NCBI RefSeq assembly: GCF_027580225.2
Contig: NC_073353.2
Coordinates: 33,361,501-33,425,500, forward strand
Reading direction: 5' to 3'
Source of the DNA: Misgurnus anguillicaudatus
Lineage: Eukaryota > Chordata > Actinopteri > Cypriniformes > Cobitidae
Length of the DNA: 64,000 nucleotides
Below the pieces are notes generated by a model. The model did not search any database, was not told where the DNA came from, and saw only the letters and a list, made by a program, of their open reading frames with translations. The position numbers and the translations under genes are program-made. Below, in pieces: positions 25,301 to 32,273 of this stretch. Numbering within the stretch: the stretch's first letter is position 1; every line of letters begins with the position of its first letter.

Positions 25301-28300
25301 CCACTGCTGCAGATGTGACCCCAGCCGCCCCCAAAACCTCGGCTCCTACGCTGTCGCCACCGGTGGTGTTAGTTACAAGTTTAAGTCCTTTAGGTGAAGG
25401 TACCACAACACCCGGTCGTATGACCCCAAGCGGAAGAGCCACTCCATCTGGACGCATGACTCCTACAGGACGCAGGACTCCTTTGGGAAAACCCGGAGAG
25501 TCCACACTACGGCAGGGAGTGCCCCAGAAACCGTACACATTCATGGATGAGAAAGCGAGGTAATTGTGATCTGATTGCTTATTTGTTGTCCTGTACCAGT
25601 GTCAGAAGGATGTGTTATGAAGTAGCAATATTTGACATTTAAAGTGAAAATATAATTTTTTAATTATATTGCTCATGGTGCATTCACACCAGACCCGGAA
25701 GAGGCGGCAAGTGCGAGTGATTTACATCTTAAGTAAATGTGAAGACGCGAGTAGGCATCCTCTGGCGAAGGTGTGGTGCGTATGGCGCAGAACGCACTCA
25801 GCATGAATTGAGCATTGTTGCGTGATCCGTGCAAGTTGAAAAATCTGAACTTTGGCAAATTTTTGTGCCACGTTAACCAATCAGGAGCTTGCTCTAGCAG
25901 TGACGTGATTACAGGAAGCGAGCAGAGGCAGAAAAACAAAACAACAATGGAGGACAATCATCATCGCTACACTAGACATCTTCGTACTTTTAGGGGCTGG
26001 ACACACCAAAACTTTTAAACGCGGCTGAAAATGCCTTGAGGACGCCGAATGCCAGTTGTTTTTCAGCCGAGCACTTTGGTAGCTCTGATACTTCAGCTGT
26101 GAGCCGGATGGTTGCTGTGGTAATGTCCCGGTAATGTCACTGTAATTGGACGGCCGTGTGAGAACTGACATTGACGAGCGGAGCTTTTCACTCAAAGTTG
26201 AATATTTTTGAACTCTCGGCGCTCAGCGCTGGGCGCGAAAAACCCTGATCGCTGGTTTTCAGCGGGGAAAAAAACAGCTAGCTGCTTGCTTATTTGAGTT
26301 TCCATTGGAATCAATTGTAAACATGCGCCGGCCGCGGGCGTAAAAGCTTTGGTGTGTCCAGCCCCTTACAGGAATTAAAAGTGTTTTGTTTGGAAGAAAG
26401 TGAGTGTGATGGTCAAATAATCTGGTAAGTTTACTCAATTTGAGCTATATAAGCCCCTCCCATGATGCAAATTTAGGCATGAATGTCTCGAATGGCTAGA
26501 AACGACTTTCACGCGCAAAAGAAACGAGTAAACTCTAAATATTCAAGCATCCAACTACACGCGAATAGCGCGTTGTTGCCGCCTCTTCCGTGTCTGGTGT
26601 GAACGCACAGTTAGCGTTACCTAAAATCCAAAGTCCAGTAAAGCTGTAATGCACAATGTTTCAAATATTATGCACAGTGTTTGTGGTAGATTTTAATTTT
26701 ATTTAAGTTCAAGTTTTTCAGAGTAAATTTTTGTCTACAGCAAATAGGTCACTCAACCACTGTGTTTTATTTAAACCATTAAGTTTATTTTATGGCATGT
26801 CCCTGGTCAAACCTGGTTCATTTTTGAGCACTTTTTTTTAATAAGATGTGTACTTACGTAATGTTTTCTCTTTACAGAGGTCGTTTTGGTGTTATCAGAG
26901 AGTGTCGAGAAAACGCCACCGGCAACCTATACATGGCCAAGATTGTGCCGTACGAACCTGAAAACAAGCAGGTCGTGTTACAGGAGTATGACATCCTGAA
27001 ATCCCTCCACCATGAGAAGATTATGGCCCTTCACGAGGCCTACGTCACCCCGCGCTACCTGGTGCTCATTTCAGAGTGCTGCTCAGGAAAAGAGCTCCTC
27101 TATAGTTTGATTGACAGGTCAGAGACTGTCACAATGTGATCATTAATCTTGTGACTTGGTGTCTGCAACTCTATGCTGGGTGTTCAAAATCTGAAGCTTA
27201 TTGTTTTGATCTCCCTCTTTAGATTCAGATACTCTGAAGATGATGTGGTGGTGTACGTTGTACAGATTCTTCAGGGTCTGGACTATCTGCACAGCCGGAG
27301 AATTCTGCATTTGGATATCAAACCAGAAAACATCATCGTCACCTACATGAACGTGGTTAAGATCATTGATTTTGGTAGCGCGCAGAACTTCAATCCACTC
27401 TTTCTCAAGCATTACAGCCCGCGCATTGGAACACTTGACTACATGTGTAAGACATTTTTATATGCTCATTTTTTTATTATGTTGGCTTGACAAAGCCATC
27501 AGCCTGTTATTGTACCAGCATGAGTTAGGACCTGAAAGCCAATCTTTCCAATAATCATCCAGAACACCCTAACAACTACCTAGCAGTGCCCTAGTTCAAT
27601 GGTTCTCAAACTGGGGTCAGGAGATTGTGCCAGGGAGGCTCTATTGTTATGACATTTTATAAAATACATTAAATTATTATAGATTTTGTGAGATTAAACC
27701 TTAAAATTAAATTGAATATGTTTTGTTTAAGACTTTTAAAGGTGGATTGCAAGATTTCTAAAAAACGCTTTGGAAAAGGGAGTTGGGCGGACTACCAAAA
27801 CACACTTCTAGCCAATCAGCAGCAAGGGGCGTGTCTACTAAACAACATCCTTGCCTGGGTTGCGTATGTGTGGGGCGGGTCTATTAAAAGATGGTCCAAT
27901 TCTATTGGGGTAGGGGCATGTTTGTTTAGGTGATTTCAACACTGGCTTTCAGAGATCATGGACCCTGCCTTTAATTTTTAAGTTTATGAAGGGATGCACA
28001 GTGCACAAGGGAGGCCACACCCGAAAAAGTTTGAGAACCACTGCCCTAGTTACCATCCAAATTATCCGAAAGGATGATAAATCTCTACGACTAAAACATC
28101 TCAGCATCAACTCATAACACTTTAGCAGTGTTCCTGTAGCTAAAAGGGTAGAGTATTGCATTAACGCAAAGGTAATAAGTAAGTTCAATCTTCAGAGAAA
28201 ACACTTACTGTGCGCTATTCACGCGTACTTGCACGCTTGAACATTTTGAGTTTACTCGCTTCATTCGCGCGTGAAATTCTAGTCATTCGAGACATTCACG

Positions 28301-30703
28301 CGGAAATTCACATTATGGGAGGGGCTTCTGCAACTCCACCTGCTCCCAGGATGCCTATTCGCGTCTTTGCATTGAAGTCGCTTAGAATATAAGCACCTGC
28401 CAAATGCATAAATGTAAAATGTACAGTAGTGTCTTGGTAATGCAATGTCGAAGGCATGCTGATATTTAAACGCAAATTGTATAAATAAACATGTAGGTAG
28501 GCTATGATCTTTTAAATTTTGAGCAAGGCATTTTCAAACCAAAGCTTGACAAACTTTACGTCGTTGCCCGATGAAACTCACGTATGTCCAAATCTCCGAT
28601 CTGTGATCCGATCCGCAGGGGAAAAGTATGTATGTAAATGCGTGAATCGTCTCACCAGGCTGTGTTTATTCGGCTATCCAGTCCTGAGCTTCGATGAAAC
28701 TTCACGAGACCAGCGAAATGCTTCCACAGGGCGGAAGATACGCGGCGTGATTGACAGCTTTGACACCAAATGGATATACGTGAAAAGCAGATGACATGAT
28801 TTCACAACTTTTTTATTGGCCATTTAGATATGTGAAGCATACTGTATACGGAAATTAACCTGGACATTCAATCTGTTGAAAAATCTCAAAATCGGCAAAA
28901 TGGACATACGTGGTTTTCATCGGACAGCGATTAGTACCTCAGAGATACATCTTGGTACCAAAGAGAGCTTATTAGTACCTTAAAGATACTCTACATACTG
29001 GTACCAAATACATATCTGTACCTTATGTAGAACATATTAGGACCTTTTTAAAGGGTATTGCCCCATATTTTGATCATTTATTCTAACAGTGTAGGTATTG
29101 ATTTAAAATATGTTACTTATTGTCCCAGTGTTACCTTCTATAATTTATTTCTTGTATTTTGGAAAAATTCTGCATCTCTTTGCATCTTGTAATTTGTGTT
29201 TTTTTCTGTGTCCATGGTGCCTATTGAAAGCCCCTGAGATGTTGAAAGGTGATGTGGTGGGTCCACCAGCAGACATCTGGAGCATTGGCATTGTAACATA
29301 CATCATGTAAGTGCCGTCTCTGAAAGTATCCAAATCAATGTTACCTTGGCCTGGGACACACCACACTGGAAGATTTTCAATTCTTAACCTATTTTAAATC
29401 TATGGGCGACCACAGATGTAAAGATTTTATAAGTCGATATTCTTTCTCAATACTTCTCTTTCCTGTCATGTTTGTAGGTGTCTTGTTTCAGCTATATAAG
29501 CATGCAACATTTAATTGAAGCTTGCTCGCTCTCATTGGCTATTGCAGCTGTCATGTCGGAGGAAGCCTGATCAAAAGTTTTCGGGGAGGCTCCAACGCAA
29601 TCGGGAGCAGCAAAATAATCCCTATGACACCACAAACCGGATGTTTTTTAAACAAAAAATCAGCTGCTTTAAAACACTAATCGGGTCACTCCCCTTTTGA
29701 TCGCAGAGAGTGCAATTCGGCTTAAAATGTTTCAGTCTTAGTTCACAACCATATTTTTGTCAGTAAGATGGCCCTTGAAATTGTTTAAAATAATTTTGTT
29801 GTCTTTTATCATATGCATTTCAGAAGTTTACAGATTGTGTCTGTAATTACTTTTAATCCAAACTTTGTACTGTTTGGCTCTAAAATATCCTGATGTATAC
29901 ATTCAGGCTCAGTGGAAGACTGCCATTTACAGAGAACAACCCTGCTGAGACGGAGGCCAGAATCCAGGCGGCAAAGTTTGACATGAGTAAGCTGTACCAA
30001 AATGTGTCCCAAAGTGCCTCTCTGTTCCTCAAAAAGATCCTGTGCAGTTACCCTTGGTGAGTACAATGAAATGTTTTATTAAATATTTAACTTACAAGTC
30101 ACAAAAACTTCTAGATAGATAGCTAGATACCATATTTTCCAGACTATAAGTCGCTCCGGAGTATAAGTCGCATCAGGCAAAAATGCGTCATATATATATG
30201 AGTTGCACTGGACTATAAGTCGCATTTATTTAGAAAACTATTTTTACTAAATCCAAGCCCAAGAACAGACATTTAATCTGGAAAGGCAAGTTATTCAACT
30301 AAACAATTGCACACAGACTAGAAGGCTGAATATGTGTCCGTACATGTTAAAGTAACATAAACAGTTATTTACACAATACAGAATAGCATACAGAACATAC
30401 CTGGGAGACTGAATAGGCTAAATTAACCTAACAAGCCAAATCAAGTTCACGAATCTCCCAAAGTCATTCCACGTCACTGAATCCATTGAATTACATAAAT
30501 ACAGGAGCAGCATATAGACTCTCACGGCTGTAGATGTTGTCTTTTGGTTCATTTTAGTCAGTATGAATTAATTTTGACTAGGGGTGTTACGATTCTCCGA
30601 ATCCTCGATTCGATTACATTTTCGATTCTAATGTCACGATTCGATTCTCGGTTTTTACTTTTTTTTGTGAAAGACAAAAAATGCTATGGCATTAATATTT
30701 ATA

Positions 30704-30742
<39 letters not shown>

Positions 30743-31429
30743 CATTAACAGGCACATTGTATGCTTTTCCTCGCATGGGGGTTTGTGGGCTTTACTTTAC
30801 GAAAGAGAGCTTGTGGAGAGAGGATTCCTTCTTGCACGCACATGGACTTACTGCGCGGTCTTGGACGACCATCTGAAATAAATCCAGCGCATCATAAGCA
30901 GCTGCGCCTCTCTCTGTCTCACGTGCGCGCGCTCTCGCGTCTGTCCGAAGTCTAAACATAAACTAAAGTAATCATTACGTATTTGTTTAGTTTTATGCCT
31001 TTCATGTGAGCTGAGGCAAACAATCCCTATTGTTTAAAATATAATCCGCTGCATCTTGGCGCCCTACTCTCGCGCACGTGCAGAGACAGAGCTGTGCTCT
31101 GCCCGAAGTCAGATCAGTAGGTAGTAATCCTGTTTATGATATGCATTTCAAGGAGTTGTAGCAATACATCCCTCGTGTTTAAAATATAAATCTCTGAGAG
31201 CTTTTTTCCCTCGCTTGGCAAGCCAACCGGACGTGACATGGGGGCGTGGCAGAATCGACGATCCCATTTTTTATTTCGAAGTTCATGGTTGTGAATTAAT
31301 TTTGATCGTTTTCAATTTGAAATCGAAATCGTGACACACTTAATTTTGACATATAAGTTGCAACTGACTATACGTCGCAGGAGCAGCCAAACTATGAATA
31401 AAGTGCGACTTATAGTCCGGAAAATACGG

Positions 31430-31511
<82 letters not shown>

Positions 31512-32273
31512 CGGATAAGATCATACAAAAAAGGACAAACCCAGTCATTGGGTTAAATTAACCAAGAAAATGTTTATATTTTACAATGGGTTAAAACAAC
31601 TCAGCATTTTGTGTTAAAGCAACACTAAGTAGTTTTTTTACCTTTAAATAATGTCTCTAAAATTATTTCAGTGATAGAACAACTTTTAACTGGACAAATT
31701 GTACTGTTGCTGCAACCTGAGCAGCCTCCTAGCTGCTACAAGCACACTCTGAAAGTGGCGGTGAAGGGTAGGAAACACAGCTCCGCCCCTCCCCCTGCCT
31801 GCAGAAGAGTGTCTGATACCAGGCACTTTTGCGCTTTTCAACCACATGGGGTAGCTGTAAGTCATTTTTACATGGAAACTACATAGTGTTGCTTTAAAAC
31901 AACCCAGCATAGGTTCATCTCTTGTTGGCAAATAACCCAGCATTTATTAGAGTGTATCTTTCAGTTCGGACAAGGGCAAGGCAGTGTGCATTGACTCATT
32001 GTCTAGATGTCTTACGGGCGCACGTTGTGTTTCAGGGCCCGTCCTACTATTAAAGACTGCTTTAACAACTCCTGGCTTCAAGACGCTTACCTGATGAGAT
32101 TGCGCAGACAGACTCTCACCTTCACCACCACACTCCTCAAACAGTTTCTGGAGCAACAGAAGCAGGTCAGGGCCGAGGTGGCAACAAAGCACAAAGTCCT
32201 TCTTCGTTCCTACCAGAGCAGCCCACAGACCCCATCCACACCCGGCACCCCCGCCACACCCATCTTTCAGTGA
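1189..32273 (+). CDS. speg: speg, striated muscle preferentially expressed protein kinase (3' part, 24 exons, 5' end outside window)
   Basis: Twenty-four exons join in a single consistent frame from 1189 to the TGA at 32271-32273. Order of domains: end of an Ig domain, a full Ig domain, kinase 1, a long disordered Ser/Arg/Pro region, Ig, fibronectin III, a Pro/Thr linker, kinase 2 and a short tail. Stretches such as [35 protein letters not shown] and HKVLLRSY match my knowledge of mammalian SPEG, a dual-kinase member of the titin/obscurin/MLCK family. SPEG is found at the sarcomere and triads, where it supports junctional membrane organisation and calcium handling with myotubularin and ryanodine/SERCA partners (family knowledge). 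Both kinase domains keep the ATP-site Lys, catalytic Asp and DFG. Fish often carry two speg copies (a/b); I cannot say which this is. Everything upstream of the first Ig exon is missing from the window. Confidence 0.95.
1441..1553 (+). CDS. speg: speg exon: start of the Ig domain before kinase 1
   Basis: The acceptor tctatctctag precedes [14 protein letters not shown], then [20 protein letters not shown] and YK, a classic I-set Ig start with its core Trp. The donor is aag|gtgcgt and the exon ends in phase 0. The first-strand Cys is absent (FAVVV), which is common in I-set domains of giant muscle proteins. Confidence 0.92.
2020..2188 (+). CDS. speg: speg exon: second half of the Ig domain before kinase 1
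   Basis: The acceptor gatttttag precedes [13 protein letters not shown] and later [16 protein letters not shown], the signature D-x-G-x-Y-x-C of an Ig F strand. The exon ends in AELTVHT with a g|gtaagg donor, phase 1. It joins the previous exon as WYK-DDVLL. Confidence 0.93.
2190..4263. repeat. intron with truncated cyprinid DNA-element copies
   Basis: The left end of an 'aatagttcacccagaaatgaa' element starts at 2308. Two partial copies of the 'aaagggacattccactttt' family lie at about 2762-3290 and 3487-3990, recognisable because the complete copy at 24346-24746 shares gatctccgggtctg and ggctgcagcag blocks. The segments around 2930-3000 and 3180-3260 repeat each other (tggcttgttagctgtacata). 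Confidence 0.6.
4264..4363 (+). CDS. speg: speg exon: linker into kinase domain 1
   Basis: The acceptor cacccgtag precedes [19 protein letters not shown], followed by [15 protein letters not shown], the typical lead-in of titin-family kinases (Y-x-V/I-x-x-E-I-G-R). The donor ag|gtgagt leaves two bases (phase 2). The glycine loop continues in the next exon, 7.2 kb downstream. Confidence 0.92.
4641..5163. mobile_element. TIR element, non-autonomous
   Basis: Ends aagggcgatttatagtcg and cgactataacgagccctt are near-perfect inverted repeats. The interior is rich in ctacgc/gcgtag motifs and has no transposase frame. It lies in the 7.2-kb intron of kinase 1. Confidence 0.75.
6250..6325 (+). repeat. 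tRNA-derived SINE head with pol III boxes
   Basis: An A-box-like tggtagagcattg and a perfect B-box ggttcgaaccc lie 35-40 bp apart. The cognate SINE tail (aagtcgctttgaatacaagc) is displaced to about 6704 by an insertion. It is not a functional tRNA gene, since no acceptor stem closes. Confidence 0.65.
6364..6549. repeat. palindromic repeat, copy A
   Basis: The left block caaaataagtgcctgctgca is repeated inverted at 6527-6548. The same family is present at 9346-9547. Confidence 0.65.
6876..7125. repeat. fragment of the 'ggtatatttgtagcaatag' repeat
   Basis: Shares long blocks with the complete copy at 49360-49679 (tttgtagcaatag, aatgtataaat, tggttttgtggtccac). Confidence 0.6.
7878..8312. mobile_element. 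'atagttcaccc' palindromic MITE
   Basis: The left end ggcatagttcaccaaaaaat and the right end gaactatcccatg are inverted. The two halves mirror each other around a duplicated centre with tactatggaact-like blocks. Confidence 0.65.
9346..9547. repeat. palindromic repeat, copy B
   Basis: Left aataagtgcctgctgca is inverted at the right as tgcagcaggcacttattttg. The family matches 6364-6549. Confidence 0.65.
9551..10612. mobile_element. hAT-like non-autonomous element ('cagtgttggtaacgttac')
   Basis: The left end cagtgttggtaacgttactt is followed by alternating gtaacta/agtaatta blocks. The right end has acgccgttaacatgccaac. A related copy at 33921-34556 has clean cagtg...cactg ends. A CA microsatellite lies within it at 10387-10414. 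Confidence 0.6.
10387..10414. repeat. (CA)n microsatellite
   Basis: Fourteen uninterrupted CA units, with a shorter CA run at 10350-10361. Confidence 0.9.
10614..11121. mobile_element. foldback element with ~170-bp inverted arms
   Basis: The left arm starts atatcacgcaattacgtgac and the right arm ends gtcacgtaatttcgtgatat. Arms of about 170 bp match in order (cgtatggaccaacgtgaaaa, gtcacgtattggttactcaa and others) around a short AT-rich loop. Such a transcript would form a long hairpin. Confidence 0.85.
11567..11767 (+). CDS. speg: speg exon: kinase 1 N-lobe (Gly loop, Lys, helix C)
   Basis: It joins the previous exon as [13 protein letters not shown]. It carries the AAKFISA ATP-site lysine and [20 protein letters not shown], where the Glu would be the helix-C partner. 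It ends in VIIITEL with a ct|gtatcc donor, phase 2. The acceptor is cttttttag. Confidence 0.93.
12172..12229 (+). CDS. speg: speg exon: kinase 1 hinge/helix D
   Basis: This short 58-nt exon has the acceptor atgtaaag and the donor gag|gtgagt. It completes TEL and adds [19 protein letters not shown]. The phases on both sides agree. Confidence 0.9.
12409..12486 (+). CDS. speg: speg exon: kinase 1 catalytic loop
   Basis: Exactly 26 codons between tttgttgcag and aag|gtaaat: [20 protein letters not shown] then LHLDIK. The HLD form replaces HRD, as known for SPEG, and the catalytic Asp is retained. Confidence 0.95.
12588..12760 (+). CDS. speg: speg exon: kinase 1 activation segment (DFG to APE)
   Basis: Begins [20 protein letters not shown], so the catalytic-loop Asn and the DFG metal-binding Asp are present. 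It continues to [20 protein letters not shown] and TDIW. The acceptor is tcctctcag and the donor tg|gtaacg splits the Trp codon. Confidence 0.95.
12861..12887 (+). CDS. speg: speg 27-nt micro-exon, kinase 1 helix F
   Basis: Only nine codons' worth of sequence lies between tttcttacag and tg|gtaagc. It reads (W)PVGVLTYL(C), the helix-F start that in many kinases is W-S-x-G-V. Both flanking exons have matching phase 2 ends, so skipping it would keep frame but delete helix F. Confidence 0.9.
14387..14539 (+). CDS. speg: speg exon: kinase 1 C-lobe
   Basis: The acceptor ctttattacag precedes [20 protein letters not shown] and [11 protein letters not shown], followed by the helix-H region [14 protein letters not shown]. 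These closely match SPEG kinase 1. The donor is tt|gtaagt, phase 2. It lies 1.5 kb after the micro-exon. Confidence 0.94.
14671..14713 (+). CDS. speg: speg exon: kinase 1 end (HPWF)
   Basis: A 43-nt exon coding (L)[14 protein letters not shown], the invariant Arg and the HPWF closing motif of the kinase fold. The acceptor is ttatacacag and the donor aag|gtactg. Confidence 0.92.
14928..14996 (+). CDS. speg: speg exon: post-kinase-1 regulatory tail
   Basis: Twenty-three codons, [20 protein letters not shown] then KWQ, with acceptor actttag and donor cag|gtaaga. It resembles the LKLFLSRRRWQ segment after human SPEG kinase 1, an autoregulatory-like helix in this family. Confidence 0.92.
15085..17716 (+). 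CDS. speg: speg giant exon: disordered, phospho-site-rich inter-kinase region
   Basis: An uninterrupted 877-codon stretch starts [20 protein letters not shown] after an acag acceptor. Conserved islands known from mammalian SPEG are [101 protein letters not shown] and SPVLAMRKK. Between them are long Glu/Pro/Ser stretches without predicted fold. Many R-x-x-S and R-R-x-S sites suggest basophilic-kinase phosphorylation (inference). The reading frame stays open to about 18048, but beyond 17716 it is a transposon in the intron. The only phase-1 donor that joins to exon 18122 is the weak a|gtttgc at 17716/17717. Confidence 0.92.
18122..18271 (+). CDS. speg: speg exon: linker before the inter-kinase Ig domain
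   Basis: The acceptor tttatttccag precedes [20 protein letters not shown] then [12 protein letters not shown] and [12 protein letters not shown]. The R-x-RW-x-x-GL-x-R motif corresponds to the SRSRLRWGFSRPRKDK segment of mammalian SPEG. The donor is g|gtattt, phase 1. Confidence 0.9.
18435..18551 (+). CDS. speg: speg exon: first half of inter-kinase Ig domain
   Basis: It joins as (S)[20 protein letters not shown], then [29 protein letters not shown] is almost identical to mammalian SPEG. The Cys and core Trp of the Ig fold are present. Acceptor acaattag, donor g|gtttga, phase 1. Confidence 0.95.
18905..19095. repeat. 'agtaact' element fragment with tandem units
   Basis: The unit aaaagtaacttaaaagtaac is repeated about three times at 18912-18985. 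The segment ends ...aactttccccaacactcgg, related to the 'cagtgttgg' family. Confidence 0.6.
19423..19590 (+). CDS. speg: speg exon: second half of inter-kinase Ig domain
   Basis: Continues [20 protein letters not shown], then [18 protein letters not shown] and [18 protein letters not shown]. This supplies the D-A-G-V-Y-E-C F-strand and the second Cys. Acceptor ttattctcag, donor c|gtaagt, phase 1. Confidence 0.95.
19622..19716 (+). repeat. LINE 3' end with TCTA tail
   Basis: ttcaatgtgaatttcccact then gggatgaataaagtatctgt and a degenerate ctatttatctat tail is the characteristic 3' terminus of a fish LINE (Rex1/L2-type by memory). Confidence 0.55.
20242..20364 (+). CDS. speg: speg exon: first half of fibronectin III domain
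   Basis: Reads [20 protein letters not shown] then [20 protein letters not shown]. The P-x-x-P start, the strand-B/C Trp and Y-x-L-E-R are Fn3 hallmarks, and the order matches SPEG. Acceptor cttttttag, donor g|gttggt, phase 1. Confidence 0.94.
20441..22371. mobile_element. TIR element inserted in a minisatellite, with nested element
   Basis: ggttccaaaatgcgataaa at 20441 is inverted at 22353-22371 (tttattgcgttttggaacc). Minisatellite units lie on both sides (20411-20440 and from 22396), showing insertion within the array. A second TIR element occupies 21082-22008. Confidence 0.75.
21082..22008. mobile_element. foldback TIR element with ~290-bp arms
   Basis: The left arm (21082 to about 21365) and the right arm (about 21725-22008) mirror each other, e.g. 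gttaagtgttgagttaagta on the right is aacacttaacagttttttt in reverse on the left. Ends are ttaaaggaatattcc and tagactaatcctttaa. Confidence 0.8.
22396..22602. repeat. ~40-bp minisatellite
   Basis: About five units of caacgcttgcttatatattc followed by aaatagtatatatttaaata. A further unit lies left of the insertion at 20411-20440. Confidence 0.8.
23007..23171 (+). CDS. speg: speg exon: second half of fibronectin III domain
   Basis: Reads [20 protein letters not shown], then [20 protein letters not shown] and [15 protein letters not shown]. The Y-x-F-R-V-x-A-x-N-x-A-G-x-G motif is diagnostic of Fn3. Acceptor gttgatag, donor g|gtacag, phase 1. Confidence 0.94.
24346..24746. mobile_element. complete 'ttaaagggacattcca' MITE
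   Basis: The left end ttaaagggaattttttt and the right end tggaatgtccctttaa are inverted. It ends only 47 bp before the speg exon at 24794. Truncated relatives lie at about 2762 and 3487. Confidence 0.7.
24794..25559 (+). CDS. speg: speg exon: Pro/Thr-rich linker before kinase 2
   Basis: About 255 codons dominated by Pro, Thr, Ala and Ser without a fold, beginning [20 protein letters not shown]. Near the end are five TP-x-GR-like units ([12 protein letters not shown], then [12 protein letters not shown]) and the conserved [19 protein letters not shown] that leads into kinase 2. Mammalian SPEG has an equally Pro-rich but different linker here. Acceptor ttttccacag, donor ag|gtaatt, phase 2. The open antisense frame over this exon is a compositional shadow. 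Confidence 0.93.
25678..26608. mobile_element. TIR element with nested element
   Basis: gtgcattcacaccagaccc at the left pairs with tgtctggtgtgaacgcac at the right; aagaggcggcaa and ttgccgcctctt extend the match. It is non-coding. Confidence 0.8.
25991..26367. mobile_element. nested TIR element
   Basis: taggggctggacacaccaaa is inverted as tttggtgtgtccagccccta-like sequence at 26349-26367, inside the element at 25678-26608. Confidence 0.8.
26878..27117 (+). CDS. speg: speg exon: kinase 2 N-lobe
   Basis: Joins as [20 protein letters not shown], then [13 protein letters not shown] with the ATP-site Lys, [20 protein letters not shown] with the helix-C Glu, and [17 protein letters not shown] at the hinge. 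It is near-identical in pattern to mammalian SPEG kinase 2. Acceptor tctttacag, donor ag|gtcaga, phase 2. Confidence 0.95.
27223..27446 (+). CDS. speg: speg exon: kinase 2 catalytic loop and DFG
   Basis: Reads [20 protein letters not shown], then [19 protein letters not shown] with the catalytic Asp (HLD form), [18 protein letters not shown] with DFG, and RIGTLDYM. Acceptor cctctttag, donor t|gtaaga, phase 1. Confidence 0.95.
27597..28043. mobile_element. hAT-type MITE with 8-bp target duplication
   Basis: Termini caatggttctcaaactgggg and agtttgagaaccactg are flanked by the exact duplication ccctagtt (27589-27596 and 28044-28051). Nested within at about 27733-27973 is an element related to part of 54660-56025. 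Confidence 0.85.
28128..28432 (+). repeat. SINE split by an insertion
   Basis: The head tgtagctaaaagggtagagt is at 28136 and the tail aagtcgcttagaatataagc at 28375, with foreign sequence in between (28206-28370). Confidence 0.5.
28931..29090. repeat. 'ttagtacctcagagata' repeat fragment
   Basis: Shares taccaaat...tgtacctta and agtacct...gggtattgcccca with the complete copy at 61189-61396. Confidence 0.55.
29231..29306 (+). CDS. speg: speg exon: kinase 2 APE-like motif and helix F
   Basis: Joins as [20 protein letters not shown] then [11 protein letters not shown] takes the place of APE, whereas mammalian SPEG has APEM. Acceptor ctattgaaag, donor at|gtaagt, phase 2. The 1.8-kb intron before it is filled with transposons. 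Confidence 0.92.
29907..30056 (+). CDS. speg: speg exon: kinase 2 C-lobe
   Basis: Reads [20 protein letters not shown], then [20 protein letters not shown] and [10 protein letters not shown]. This matches the SG-x-x-PF ... ET-E-A-RI and FL-x-K-x-L patterns of SPEG kinase 2. Acceptor tacattcag, donor tg|gtgagt, phase 2. Confidence 0.94.
30130..31429. mobile_element. 'ccgtattttccggactataag' hAT-like element
   Basis: The left end ccatattttccagactataa is inverted at 31400-31429 (gacttatagtccggaaaata). It sits inside a GATA array, with tagata on both sides. The body has nested sequence from about 30583 to 31340 (gattcgattctcgg-type ends). Confidence 0.75.
30703..30736. repeat. (TTA)n microsatellite
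   Basis: About eleven tandem tta units. Confidence 0.85.
31430..31511. repeat. (GATA)n microsatellite
   Basis: About twenty uninterrupted gata units. Antisense reading gives a spurious SIYL-repeat open frame. Confidence 0.95.
31614..31897. mobile_element. TIR MITE in the last speg intron
   Basis: ttaaagcaacactaagtagt at the left is inverted as actacatagtgttgctttaa at the right. It ends 138 bp before the last exon. Confidence 0.8.
32036..32273 (+). CDS. speg: speg last exon: end of kinase 2 and C-terminal tail
   Basis: Reads [20 protein letters not shown], then [20 protein letters not shown] and [15 protein letters not shown], ending [11 protein letters not shown] and TGA. The invariant kinase Arg and W-L-x-D-A are present. 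The tail aligns with the end of mammalian SPEG, with a short TP-rich extension. The acceptor is gttgtgtttcag. Confidence 0.95.

Noticed and set aside
24747..25544. 265-codon minus-strand frame rich in Gly and Val
   Set aside because: It is the antisense of the Pro/Thr-rich speg exon, and its composition follows from that.
31312..31548. Minus-strand frame with a SIYL repeat
   Set aside because: It is generated by the (GATA)n microsatellite.
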